A DNA stretch of 48,744 nt from a virus. Position 1 is the stretch's first letter, and each line of letters begins with the position of its first letter. The notes below the pieces were generated by a model. It searched no databases. It saw only the letters and a program-made list of their open reading frames with translations, and had not been told where the DNA came from. The translations under genes and the position numbers were made by a program. Where the stretch lies: positions 1 through 48,744 of the IMG/VR virus record IMGVR_UViG_3300003702_000025; one strand, written 5' to 3'. This document shows positions 20,853 to 30,123 of this stretch, piece after piece.

Positions 20853-23381
20853 ATGGCAAGTACATACACAGCTAATCAGGGCCTCGAAAAACCGGCAACG
20901 GGTGATCGTTCCGGAACTTGGGGGACCATGACAAATACGAACATGGATATGTTGGACCGGTCCATTTCAGGGGTGGGCGCACTTAGCCTGACAGGTACGA
21001 CTACTACCTTAACCACGTCAGAGGGTTCTGCTTCAGACGGGAACTATAAGGTTCTGGTACTGGGTGGAAGTCCGAGTGGCACGAATACTATTACGTTAAG
21101 TCCCACCGACGCGGATAAATTGTATTTTGTGGTCAATGCCACCGGCCAAAGCGTAATTTTTTCACAAGGCACTGGTGCGAATGTCACGATTGCCAATGGC
21201 GCGGCTGACATCATCTACGCGGATGGTGCGGGAAGTGGTGCAGCCGTAGCAAGTTTGCTGGCTAATGACCTTGTTTTTAAGACAGGTGATGGCGTAATTC
21301 TGAATCTTCAGACCTCTGATACGACGGTAACGGCTGCAAGTGTTCTGGGTCGTTTGAATTTTACAGCGCCCGATGAAGCCAGTGGGACTGATGCCATCCT
21401 CCTGGCCGCATCCATCGCCGCTATTTCAGAAGGCACCTTCGCGGCAGATAACAACGCTACCAAGCTCTCGTTCTTGACTGGTGCGTCAGCGGCGGCGTCG
21501 GAAGTGATGTCCATATCGTCGGTCGGTAACGTGACGATGAAAGAAACCGAAACCGGTGACGACACGCCGATGACCCTTGCGTTACAGACTGGTGAAGTGG
21601 ACATAGCAGCCTCCGATGTACTCGGGAAGATTGAGTTCAATGCTCCTGACGAAGGCACTGGCACTGACGCTTTGCTCGTTGCCGGGGCTATAGATTGCGT
21701 CTCCGAAGGGGACTTCAGTTCAAGTTCTAACGCCAGCAAATTGTCATTCAGAACTGGCGCGTCCGAAACAGCTACTGAGAAAATGCAGATCAGTTCAACC
21801 GGCAACGTGACGATGAAACAAACGGCCACGACCGATGACACGCCGATGACGTTGCTGTTGCAGACGGGTGAATTGGATGTCGCCGCCTCCGATGTACTCG
21901 GGAAGATTGAATTCCAAGCACCAGATGAAGCTACTGGCACTGATGCCATACTTGTTGCCGGGGCTATCGACTGCGTGAGCGAAGGCGATTTCAGCAGTTC
22001 GTCGAATGCCTCGAAGTTGAGTTTCAGAACTGGCGCGTCTGAAACTGCGACCGAGAAAATGTCGTTGTCTTCTGGCGGTAATTTAACGCTACCAACAGAC
22101 GGGGTTGTCATTAATTTGGGTGCAGATAGCGACGTAACGTTAACTCACAGTGCGGATGTCGGATTAGTTTTAAACACAACGGGAAATAATGATACTTCGC
22201 TTATAATAAAATCAACGGCGGCAGATGCGGGGGCAGCGCCAAACCTTTATTTGACACGAGATTCAGGTAGCCCCGCCGATGCCGACCTGTTGGGTAATAT
22301 AATTTACAACGCTGACAACGACGCGGGAGAAAACACTACCTTTGTTCAAGCATATGCAACGGCGCTCGATGTAAGTGACGGCTCTGAAGACGGCGACCTC
22401 AAGTTCCAAGTGGTCACAGCCGGTAGTTACACAACACCGTTAACTTTGAGAGGCTCTGGGATCATCATTCCAGACGGTGGCACCATTGGTAGTGCTTCAG
22501 ATACCGATGCGATACAAATACGGTCTGACGGGAATATCGGTATTAATGCAACGGCATCCGACACAAAGAAAGTAACTGTATATGACAATACGACCACCGA
22601 CCAACTGATGAACATGTATCAAGACAACGCTTCTAATGCTCTCATTGCAGTACAGATTACGAATGACGGGACGGGGATTGGACTTTATTCACAAAATGCA
22701 GGTACGGGTTCAGCGGTTTACGGATACAACACTGGTGCCTCTGGAATTGCAACACGGGGCCATTCTGTTGCCGGCTTCGGTGGATACTTTGCTACTGCAA
22801 ATGCATCCTCGGTCGGATGTGCTGGTTTTGCTGCTGTTACTTCTAATTACGGTTATTTGGGCTACTCCACGAATGGTCTCCTTGCGTCATCCGTCTATTG
22901 CGTCGGAGCAATGTACAAAGGCTCAGGCACGTTCCGTATCCCGCACCCACTGAAGTCAGAAATCGAAGACGAACCGTGGGATCTTTGCCATAGCTTCATC
23001 GAAGGACCGCAGTGTGACCTGATCTATAGAGGCAAAGTTGATCTTGTTGACGGCCAAGCCAGCATTGATATGGATAGTCATTATGGGATGACGCAGGGAA
23101 CTTTTGAGTGGCTCACAAAAGCTGACGAAGTGCAGACGTTTACGTCTAATGAAACAGGATGGGACGCAGTCCGTAGTAGTTTTTCTGGAGACACAATTAC
23201 GATTGAATGCCAAAATTCCTCCTCTACGGATACGATAAGTTGGATGGTAATTTCTGAACGTGGTGACCCCAATATCATTGGAAGCACGATTACAGATGAT
23301 GAAGGTAATTTGCTAATTGAACGACCAAGCGAACCGGAACCACCTGCACCACTACCAGCAGAGCCGCCGTTAGATCCTTAA
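20853..23381 (+). CDS. Tail fibre / receptor-binding protein
   Basis: 842 residues. The N-terminus MASTYTANQGLEKPATGDRS, followed by GTWGTMTNTNMDM, is a standard opening for attaching to the podovirus tail. The shaft has three 92-residue units (276 bp each), containing SDVLGKIEFNAPDEGTGTDA, SSSNASKLSFRTGASETATE and GNVTMKQT, plus a degenerate fourth. The C-terminal domain GTFRIPHPLKSEIEDEPWDL, then CHSFIEGPQCDLIYRGKVDL and GMTQGTFEWL, is a conserved fibre tip or trimerisation domain. A proline-rich end follows. This is the main host-range candidate. Confidence 0.85.
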   Translation: MASTYTANQGLEKPATGDRSGTWGTMTNTNMDMLDRSISGVGALSLTGTTTTLTTSEGSASDGNYKVLVLGGSPSGTNTITLSPTDADKLYFVVNATGQSVIFSQGTGANVTIANGAADIIYADGAGSGAAVASLLANDLVFKTGDGVILNLQTSDTTVTAASVLGRLNFTAPDEASGTDAILLAASIAAISEGTFAADNNATKLSFLTGASAAASEVMSISSVGNVTMKETETGDDTPMTLALQTGEVDIAASDVLGKIEFNAPDEGTGTDALLVAGAIDCVSEGDFSSSSNASKLSFRTGASETATEKMQISSTGNVTMKQTATTDDTPMTLLLQTGELDVAASDVLGKIEFQAPDEATGTDAILVAGAIDCVSEGDFSSSSNASKLSFRTGASETATEKMSLSSGGNLTLPTDGVVINLGADSDVTLTHSADVGLVLNTTGNNDTSLIIKSTAADAGAAPNLYLTRDSGSPADADLLGNIIYNADNDAGENTTFVQAYATALDVSDGSEDGDLKFQVVTAGSYTTPLTLRGSGIIIPDGGTIGSASDTDAIQIRSDGNIGINATASDTKKVTVYDNTTTDQLMNMYQDNASNALIAVQITNDGTGIGLYSQNAGTGSAVYGYNTGASGIATRGHSVAGFGGYFATANASSVGCAGFAAVTSNYGYLGYSTNGLLASSVYCVGAMYKGSGTFRIPHPLKSEIEDEPWDLCHSFIEGPQCDLIYRGKVDLVDGQASIDMDSHYGMTQGTFEWLTKADEVQTFTSNETGWDAVRSSFSGDTITIECQNSSSTDTISWMVISERGDPNIIGSTITDDEGNLLIERPSEPEPPAPLPAEPPLDP
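21339..22166 (+). repeat. 276-bp tandem repeat in the fibre gene
   Basis: Equivalent points in the shaft units lie at 21339, 21615 and 21891, exactly 276 bp apart. Copies two and three are nearly identical in protein over long stretches and differ mostly at synonymous sites; copy one is more diverged. Confidence 0.85.
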
Positions 23382-23426
23382 ACATGAGCAGCCTATGAAG
23401 AATGAATATCGTGTCGATTTTTAAGA

Positions 23427-24332
23427 ATGGATATTGGAATTTTCGAGGGCGGTGCAATCGCCGTGTGCCTTGGGCTGGTGGGGACAATGTGGGGCTTCCT
23501 GCAAAAACTCGTCAGCAGCAAACTGCGCGAGCAATATGAGATTATCGTGAAATTGATAGATCGAATAAATCGCTCAGACGAGGCTTCAGAAAGACGGCAC
23601 AATGCGCTGATAGATAAAACCGACGAATTGGAAAATGCTACTAACATTCGTAATCTCGGCGGACTACCACCGGGCTTACCACCAGGAGTGGGTTTACCAC
23701 CGGGTTTCTACGGTAAACAGAACTTACCACTAGGGCTAGGTTCCCCACTGGGCTTACCACTGGGACCGGGTTTACCACCGGGCTTACCACCGGGACTCGG
23801 CGTATTACCACCGGGCTTACCACCGGGTTTCCCAGGACCGGGCTTACCACCGGGACTTGGCGTATTACCACCGGGCTTACCACCGGGTTTCCCAGGACCG
23901 GGCTTACCACCGGGTTTCCCACCAGGACCGGGCTTACCACCGGGAGGGGGCTTACCTTCACCATTACAAACACCAACACCGACACGCGCAAGCTTACCGC
24001 AAGCTCCGATAGGACCCGGCGTACCAGGATTAGGAGCATTAACACCACCACTAGGTGGTCAACCTTTCCAACCACTATTTGGAGGAAGTCCGTCACCTAT
24101 ATCGACGGGTGTAGGACCCGGCGTACCAGGATTAGGAGCGGCCACACCTTCACCATTAGGAGGGCAGGGCTTACCTTTAGGAGCGGGTTTACTACCAGCA
24201 ATAGGAACTCCGGGTCGTCAACCTTTCCAACCACCTTTTGGTCTGGGTCCGGGTAATATACCTCCTGGTGGGCTAGGGAACTTTGGAAATGCTTTTGGTG
24301 GCACCCTTCAATGGCCTTATGGACCAAGATAA
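23427..24332 (+). CDS. Membrane-anchored Pro-Pro-Gly repeat protein
   Basis: 301 residues. The N-terminus has one hydrophobic segment (GGAIAVCLGLVGTMWGFLQK), then a coiled coil (LREQYEIIVKLIDRINRSDE). From about residue 78 it is almost only Gly, Leu, Pro and Phe, in LPPG and PPGF repeats such as GLPPGLPPGF. It is not a strict collagen Gly-X-Y pattern. The end is GGTLQWPYGPR. The layout resembles a membrane stub with a rod. It could be an internal or tail-tip protein, or a holin-like stub fused to a low-complexity rod. The repeats are 60 bp in the DNA. Confidence 0.65.
   Translation: MDIGIFEGGAIAVCLGLVGTMWGFLQKLVSSKLREQYEIIVKLIDRINRSDEASERRHNALIDKTDELENATNIRNLGGLPPGLPPGVGLPPGFYGKQNLPLGLGSPLGLPLGPGLPPGLPPGLGVLPPGLPPGFPGPGLPPGLGVLPPGLPPGFPGPGLPPGFPPGPGLPPGGGLPSPLQTPTPTRASLPQAPIGPGVPGLGALTPPLGGQPFQPLFGGSPSPISTGVGPGVPGLGAATPSPLGGQGLPLGAGLLPAIGTPGRQPFQPPFGLGPGNIPPGGLGNFGNAFGGTLQWPYGPR
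23665..23948 (+). repeat. Tandem repeat (60-bp unit) coding for PPG rod
   Basis: The segment around 23791-23820 recurs at 23851-23880 with one change. Shorter ACCACCGGGCTTACCACCGG motifs repeat across the whole stretch. Period is 60 bp, or 20 residues. Confidence 0.85.
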
Positions 24333-24398
24333 TTGGAGCACTATCCAAAAAAACTAGCTTTCTTCAGGGCTAATATCAAGACGTGGGGCGTTAGATAG

Positions 24399-25901
24399 AT
24401 GTTTTTTGGTCCACCCTCAAGTGGAATGTCATCGGCTGCGGGAGGGGTGTGGGGGAGGCTAGCGACCCCCCGCACCTACATTCGAAATGAGTTCACTGGA
24501 GGGTGGGAACTGGACGAGGCTTCGGGGGGAACGCCCAAGCCGGAAGTCGATTATTCTTACTACTTCTCGCCAGCGCATCGAGCCTTACGCGCAGCAGAAG
24601 CACGAAAAATTGGTGAACGCGCTGGCGAGCCTATCATTCCTCCCGGTTTTGAAGGGTTCGTAAAATCGGATCTGTTTGATATATCACGCCTTCCAAAATA
24701 CCCCACCTATGAAGAGTCAATGGCGGTTTACGATGCCGAGCGCGCTGATTTACCGCCGGTCAGTGGGCCATTCCCCACCATCCGCAACGAATTTTTCAGG
24801 ATACAGCCGGGCGTCTACGATTGGGAAAAGCGCGAGTACGGGGGTCAACTGCAATATCTTGATCCTGTATTACCGTCGATGCTTAACCTTAGTCGCGGAT
24901 CGTGGAAAAAAGTAGATGATTCGCCCGCCATTCGCCGCTTGGCGTCAACGCCAAATTTATATGCCTCGTTCTATCCACGCGGCGGACGCGGTGCCGAATA
25001 TACATACTGGAAGAGAGCGATCCAGGAAGCCGTGGCTAACCCGAATAAAGGGCCGGGTCCACAACAGAGATCGCTGGGTATAGGGGGGAGAGTCTACGCG
25101 CAGAGTAGAGCACTATTGGAACGCCCGTCTAGTAAGGGGATTTTTGGGTTGCCCGGTCCCGTCAGTGGAATTCTACAAGGGGCTCTTCTGGGCGCAGGTG
25201 CGGGGTACATAGGAAGCACCGTTGCTGCTGCTGCAGCAGCAGGTCTTCCACAAACCGCTTTGACGGCAGCTACTGCGGCCAATGTAGCCACGTCCATACC
25301 CGATGTTACGAACCCCAACACCAACATAGGCCCCCTAGCTACGTTTGCGTCCGCCTTTTTACCCGGCGGAAAGTTTATAGCCCCTGTCGTAGGGGCAGGC
25401 ACAGGTTATGTTTCTGGTGGCCCAACAGGCGCTCTTTTCGGTGGGCTTAGAGGCTTAGGAGCAGCTTATACGGCGGGAGAACTCGCCGCACCGTCTCCCA
25501 CACCTCCAAGTCTTTTCATTCCCAGCACACAGGGTGTTTATAGCGGACTTGGTTCCTTGGGGACCGCTGCCAATGTTCTAGGTTCTCCTGGAGGACAATT
25601 TTTAACCACTATAGGCCAAAGTTTAGCTACTCCTACACCTACACCACAAACAATTGGTGCTCTAGCTCCGGCTGGGCTTACTGCAGCTCTAACTGCTGGG
25701 GCGGCACTTACACCTTCCAATGTTCCATACACTTATGAACCTTCTTATATAGGAAAGGCACTAGGTCCTAACTTCCTGAATCAAATAGAAAGGGGAATTG
25801 CTTCCTTGGGACCAGGAACTGCTGCACCTTCCCCTAGAATTAGGTCTCTTGATCCTAACTTCATGAACCAGTTTGAACGAGCCAAATTGGGATTAGCGTA
25901 A
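24399..25901 (+). CDS. Candidate internal virion protein, 500 aa
   Basis: N-terminal half is folded-looking and proline and tyrosine rich, with RNEFTGGWELDEASGG and later YTYWKRAIQEAVANP. The middle, GILQGALLGAGAGYIGSTVA and onward, is hydrophobic, Gly and Ala rich, as in proteins that form a channel during DNA ejection. The C-terminus repeats a motif: GPNFLNQIERGIASLG and DPNFMNQFERAKLGLA. The stop overlaps the next ATG (TAATG). I do not recognise a named family. Confidence 0.55.
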   Translation: MFFGPPSSGMSSAAGGVWGRLATPRTYIRNEFTGGWELDEASGGTPKPEVDYSYYFSPAHRALRAAEARKIGERAGEPIIPPGFEGFVKSDLFDISRLPKYPTYEESMAVYDAERADLPPVSGPFPTIRNEFFRIQPGVYDWEKREYGGQLQYLDPVLPSMLNLSRGSWKKVDDSPAIRRLASTPNLYASFYPRGGRGAEYTYWKRAIQEAVANPNKGPGPQQRSLGIGGRVYAQSRALLERPSSKGIFGLPGPVSGILQGALLGAGAGYIGSTVAAAAAAGLPQTALTAATAANVATSIPDVTNPNTNIGPLATFASAFLPGGKFIAPVVGAGTGYVSGGPTGALFGGLRGLGAAYTAGELAAPSPTPPSLFIPSTQGVYSGLGSLGTAANVLGSPGGQFLTTIGQSLATPTPTPQTIGALAPAGLTAALTAGAALTPSNVPYTYEPSYIGKALGPNFLNQIERGIASLGPGTAAPSPRIRSLDPNFMNQFERAKLGLA

Positions 25902-28180
25902 TGCCTTTAGCTAAAGTTGTATTTCGACCGGGCATCAATAAAGAGACGACTTCCTACGGAAGCGAACAGGGGTGGTTCGACTCGAGCCTTATTCGTTTCC
26001 GTAAAGGCCGTCCAGAGAAAATGGGAGGTTGGCAAAAACTTAGTTCCAATACGATCCAGGGAATCCCTCGCTCCATGCATGTATGGGCTGCATTGGATGG
26101 CACCAAATATATGGGCATGGGAACTGAGTCAAAGATGTATGTCGAAGAAGGTGGCGCCTATAACGACATTACGCCTATTCGTAGCACTGTCACTTTGTCT
26201 TCCAACCCTTTTAAAACAGGGAGTGCCAGCAGCGGCACAGTCACCGTGACGCATATTGCTCATGGGGCTAATACCGGAGATTTTGTAACTTATACCGGCG
26301 CTACGACTACGGATGGCATTACAGCAGCCCAGTTAAATCTGGAATTTGAAATAACGGTAGTCAACAGTAACAGCTATACCATTTCCACTGCTGGCAGTGC
26401 GTCCTCTGGTTCTACTGCAGGAGGTGGAACACCCATTGCGGCGTATCAAATTAATGCAGGTTTAACCATGGCGGTGTCTGGTCCAGGTTGGGGTGCAGGC
26501 TTATTTGGAGGCATTATAGCGGGTGCCTCAGAAACCTGGCTGGACGGCGCTATTTCCGATTCCGAGACATCGTCCATTGTTTTAACCAGTGCCTCGTCCT
26601 TTGAGACAGCAGCCACTACGCTTTCCGGTGCGCTTACGGTTGCCAGTACCACGGTTTCCCTGGCGGATTCTACTGGAATGCCTTCCAAAGGGACTATTTT
26701 AGTAGACAGTGAGAAGATTATTTACGGCACTAATGCGGGAAATATGCTAGGTGATATTACCCGAGCAGCGGATGGCACCGCGGCAGCAGTGCACAGCGAC
26801 GGCGCTACCGCTACCTTTGTGGGCCTTATATTAATCAACAACGAGCTTATTCAATATACCGGCAAGTCTTCCAACACCCTTAACGCAGGCATTGTAAGAG
26901 GAGTCCGTGGCACCACGGCAGCAGCTCATTCAGATGGCGACGTTGTAAAAGAAGCGAATGCTTTTGTCGGCTGGGGCCAAGCAGCTCCAATTTCGGCTTC
27001 CGGAGGACAGCAATTACGATTGTGGTTCCAGGATAACTGGGGTGAAGATTTAGCTTTTAATGTTTTTGATGGTGCGCCTTACTATTGGGATGAAACGCTG
27101 GGTGTTTCCAACAGGGCCACGACATTTGCTTCTCAAACAGGTGCCTCAGCTACCCCTACCATTACTCGTCAAATCATGGTTTCCGGTACAGATCGCCATA
27201 TCATTTGTTTTGGATGTAACCCCAGAGGAGAAACGGAGCAGGATATGCTCCAGATCAGGTGGTCTGATCAGGAAAGTCCTTTTGACTGGACGCCTACCGC
27301 AACCAATACAGCTGGTTCACAGCGCATTTCTTCTGGTTCCAAGATCATTCGAGCACAGAAAACGCGCCAGGAAATATTGATATGGACTGATGTCAATCTT
27401 CATACCATGCGGTTTGTGGGTCCACCACTGACATTTGGTTTTTCTCTTTTAGGCAGCGGAGTCTCCCTTATTTCTCCAAATGCATTGGCTTCTGTTGGAG
27501 ACCGTGTATTTTGGATGTCCAGGGAAAATTTCCATGCCTATTCCGGACGTATAGAAACGGTTCCATGCACCGTTTTGCGTTATGTTTTTGATGACATAAA
27601 CATAGAGCAAAGTAGAAAGTTTTTCGTGGCCCCGAATAAAATGTTCGATGAGGTGATTTGGTTTTATGTGTCTTCAGATGCCACTGAAATTGACCGTTAC
27701 GCCAAATTCAATTATGTAGAAGGAACCTGGGACATTGGTACATTGTCCCGAACGGCGTGGACGGATTATGGTATTCATGACTATCCGCGTGGCGCCGGCT
27801 CTTCCAGTGGTACGCAATACGTCTATATCCATGAAAACGGACAGGATGACGACGGCTCTGCCATGACCTCTTATATAGAGTCTGCCGATTTCGATTTAGA
27901 TCCGGACGGCGATAAGTTCATGTTCCTCAGCCGTTTGATACCGGATATCGATATTACGACAACCACTAATGCTTCTGTAAATTACGTCATAAAAACAAGA
28001 AATTATCCTGGTGAGTCCTTGTCCACCAACTCTACTAATGAAGTTGTAAGCACTACTACGCAATCTTTTTTGCGGGCCAGAGCCAGACAAGCCACCATTC
28101 GTATTGAGAGTTCTTCTACCGATATTGCATGGACTTTGGGCGATTTACGGTTGGAAATTAAACCTGATGGAAGACGCTAA
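25901..28180 (+). CDS. Tail hub, P22 gp10-like stabilisation protein
   Basis: 759 residues. The opening VVFRPGINKETTSYGSEQGW, followed by FDSSLIRFRKGRPEKMGGW, and later LRLWFQDNWGEDLAFNVFDG with HIICFGCNPRGETEQDMLQI are typical of gp10-type propeller hubs that seal packaged DNA. An inserted beta module (about residues 100-180: SGTVTVTHIAHGANTGDFVT to STAGSASSGSTAGGG) resembles the C-terminal half of the 18398 product. Two further repeats (LVDSEKIIYGT.. and LINNELIQYTGKSS..) lie in the middle. C-terminus is beta-rich. Confidence 0.8.
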   Translation: MPLAKVVFRPGINKETTSYGSEQGWFDSSLIRFRKGRPEKMGGWQKLSSNTIQGIPRSMHVWAALDGTKYMGMGTESKMYVEEGGAYNDITPIRSTVTLSSNPFKTGSASSGTVTVTHIAHGANTGDFVTYTGATTTDGITAAQLNLEFEITVVNSNSYTISTAGSASSGSTAGGGTPIAAYQINAGLTMAVSGPGWGAGLFGGIIAGASETWLDGAISDSETSSIVLTSASSFETAATTLSGALTVASTTVSLADSTGMPSKGTILVDSEKIIYGTNAGNMLGDITRAADGTAAAVHSDGATATFVGLILINNELIQYTGKSSNTLNAGIVRGVRGTTAAAHSDGDVVKEANAFVGWGQAAPISASGGQQLRLWFQDNWGEDLAFNVFDGAPYYWDETLGVSNRATTFASQTGASATPTITRQIMVSGTDRHIICFGCNPRGETEQDMLQIRWSDQESPFDWTPTATNTAGSQRISSGSKIIRAQKTRQEILIWTDVNLHTMRFVGPPLTFGFSLLGSGVSLISPNALASVGDRVFWMSRENFHAYSGRIETVPCTVLRYVFDDINIEQSRKFFVAPNKMFDEVIWFYVSSDATEIDRYAKFNYVEGTWDIGTLSRTAWTDYGIHDYPRGAGSSSGTQYVYIHENGQDDDGSAMTSYIESADFDLDPDGDKFMFLSRLIPDIDITTTTNASVNYVIKTRNYPGESLSTNSTNEVVSTTTQSFLRARARQATIRIESSSTDIAWTLGDLRLEIKPDGRR

Positions 28181-28383
28181 TGGCCAAACTGCTTGACCAT
28201 AGTTTTCCGGATATTGGCGGTGTGGATGTGGGTGCTATCAGTCCTATCACCGGAAAACCACAATTTCTTGAGACTCTACAGCGTATTGTAAGAGATATCG
28301 AAATTGCCCTGTCAAAAATTGAATTCCCGTCTGAAGTGGAAGGGAAAGACGAGTCTCGAGCCTTGACCTGGTTCATTAACTGA
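28180..28383 (+). CDS. Small hypothetical tail-region protein, 67 aa
   Basis: MAKLLDHSFPDIGGVDVGAI, then a helix LETLQRIVRDIEIALSKIEF. Soluble, slightly acidic. Start overlaps the gp10-like stop (TAATG) and the stop is one base before the next ATG. No family recognised; tight coupling supports a real gene. Confidence 0.6.
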   Translation: MAKLLDHSFPDIGGVDVGAISPITGKPQFLETLQRIVRDIEIALSKIEFPSEVEGKDESRALTWFIN

Positions 28384-28384
28384 A

Positions 28385-28708
28385 ATGCCCACTTTTTATA
28401 AAAACGCAAAAGTGGACCTGACATCAACGGATGTCACAACGCTGTATACCACGCCGGAAGCCACAACTGCCGTATTTAGGTCTATTCTGGTGGCCGATGA
28501 CAGTGGTAGTACCTCCACGATTACGCTCACCCTTACGAATTCAGCAGCTGCCGTGTTCGTCCTGTACAACGTCAAAGCGACCGTGGCCAACGGAACAGTA
28601 GAATTGCTCACGCAGCCTTTGGTGGTGCTGGAATCCGAGATTTTAAAAGTGACGGCGGCAAATGCCAATAGATTACATGTAGTTGGAAGCTACATAGAAA
28701 TTTCTTGA
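28385..28708 (+). CDS. Conserved beta-sandwich virion protein
   Basis: 107 residues. The pattern YKNAKVDLTSTDVTTLYTTP, then FRSILVADDSGSTSTITLTL, then ANRLHVVGSYIEIS is a well-recognised small structural protein in many marine phages ('...a.vdLT.td.t.lYt.P.gtt.iv.si.v.d'). The exact virion position is unknown to me. Seven beta strands are predicted by eye. Probable tail surface protein. Confidence 0.72.
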   Translation: MPTFYKNAKVDLTSTDVTTLYTTPEATTAVFRSILVADDSGSTSTITLTLTNSAAAVFVLYNVKATVANGTVELLTQPLVVLESEILKVTAANANRLHVVGSYIEIS

Positions 28709-28726
28709 TATACTAGAGGTGTTTTG

Positions 28727-30109
28727 ATGCAAACAGCCCTTAATTACAGCCAGAATCCGACTCCTCAGTCCATGGCGTATGGGTTGGCGAGTCTGGGTCG
28801 TTATGGCGACAGTTACATGGTTCATGCCGCTGAAGGCGAAACCGTGATTCCGGCTGAAATACTGCTTGCCAATCCTCAGTTGAAAGCAGACCTGTTCCGT
28901 CAGATGCAGATGATGGGGATAAAAGACCCCAATCGTTACGTGGTGGGCAGCACTCTCAATTCCCTTAATCCTGTCACAGGGCAACCTGAGTTCTTTTTCA
29001 AGAAGCTTTTTAAAGCATTCAAAGCCGTAGCACCCGTGATATTTGCTGCTATTGGTGACAGGATTGCTCCCGGATTGGGGGGTATTATAGGTGCCGCGGG
29101 GGGTACGAAGTTTCAAGGTGGATCATGGAAAGATGCTTTTGGTGCAGCTGCTACGACTTATGGTCTTCAGACATTGCGCGGTGGACTACAAGGTTATGGT
29201 GATGAAGCCCAAGGTGGTTTCCTTGGAGGTGCTACGGCAGCTGCGCAACGACCTTTTCAAGCGGGTCAAGCCATGTTTTCTGATTGGGGCGGTCCCACAA
29301 ATCCCATAGCCCAAGGCTTCTTAGGACCGTTGGTAACACCTTCAGGTGCTGAACAATTCAGAGCGTTGGGATATGGAGATCAGTTCTATCCCCAATACAG
29401 AACAGCCGCTGAAATGGCATCACGCCCAGGAGAACTTGCAGATATCAAAACGGAACTATACGAAGAGTTTCGCGATCAATTATCCCCATCAACACCTGTT
29501 ACCTCAGATTTTACACCTGTGGTACAAAGTGACTATAAATTTACACCACCCCCTCGTAAAGGTCTTGGAAAAGGTGTTGATATGAAGTCTATTCTTCCTC
29601 CAGAACTTACAGGTGCTACGACTCCGACTCCTTGGTATCAACAACCATTACTGGCTGAAGTAGGGCTTCCTTTGGCTGGACAGTTAATTTTTGGAGAGGA
29701 CGATGGAGATGGAGGAGATGAAGGGGACGCTCGACTTCGTGGAGATCCTGCCTATGCAGAATATATAAGATCCCAAGGAGAAATCCCTGGGTCTGAGGCA
29801 TTTTACGAAGCGCGTAGAGGAGCAGGCATTTCACGCGGCACCTTAACAGCGAAACAGCTTGCAGTAACCACAGGACTTTCTGAGGAACAAGCCCAAGCTT
29901 TTCTAGATCGTAAATATGGCCGGCTTGCTGCTGGAGGTGGTGAGATCACGGGTGCTGGAACAGGAACCTCCGACAGTATTCCAGCCAGACTTTCCGATGG
30001 AGAATTTGTAATGACCGCCGATGCCGTCAAGGGTGCCGGCAATGGTAGCAGAGATTTAGGTGCAGCACGGATGTATGACCTGATGTCTCAATTTGAACGA
30101 ACCGTCTAA
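28727..30109 (+). CDS. Structural protein with SIPARLSDGEFV domain
   Basis: I start at ATG 28727; TTG 28724 is less likely, and AGAGGTG lies upstream. The N-terminus contains YMVHAAEGETVIPAEILLAN, then NPVTGQPEFFFKK. A hydrophobic Gly/Ala-rich middle follows. The conserved C-terminal domain is GAGTGTSDSIPARLSDGEFV, then MTADAVKGAGNGSRDLGAAR. Both ends are known to me as recurring domains in marine phage tail or internal proteins. The last residues, MYDLMSQFERTV, echo the NQFER motif of the 24399 product. Likely an internal or tail component. Confidence 0.68.
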   Translation: MQTALNYSQNPTPQSMAYGLASLGRYGDSYMVHAAEGETVIPAEILLANPQLKADLFRQMQMMGIKDPNRYVVGSTLNSLNPVTGQPEFFFKKLFKAFKAVAPVIFAAIGDRIAPGLGGIIGAAGGTKFQGGSWKDAFGAAATTYGLQTLRGGLQGYGDEAQGGFLGGATAAAQRPFQAGQAMFSDWGGPTNPIAQGFLGPLVTPSGAEQFRALGYGDQFYPQYRTAAEMASRPGELADIKTELYEEFRDQLSPSTPVTSDFTPVVQSDYKFTPPPRKGLGKGVDMKSILPPELTGATTPTPWYQQPLLAEVGLPLAGQLIFGEDDGDGGDEGDARLRGDPAYAEYIRSQGEIPGSEAFYEARRGAGISRGTLTAKQLAVTTGLSEEQAQAFLDRKYGRLAAGGGEITGAGTGTSDSIPARLSDGEFVMTADAVKGAGNGSRDLGAARMYDLMSQFERTV

Positions 30110-30123
30110 CAGGAACTACTACG

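Noticed and set aside
9200-24000. CRISPR-like arrays among the many direct repeats
   Set aside because: All these repeats are in frame within genes or are short pentamers; none has unique spacers of regular length.
23640-24000. Collagen-like domain in the 23427 product
   Set aside because: The glycine spacing is mostly four, not three, so the Gly-X-Y rule is not met.
20306-24096. Long minus-strand frames opposite the repeat genes (for example 20306-20743, 21308-22111 and 23641-24096)
   Set aside because: They mirror the codon repeats of the + strand genes, have no ribosome sites in place and no family resemblance.
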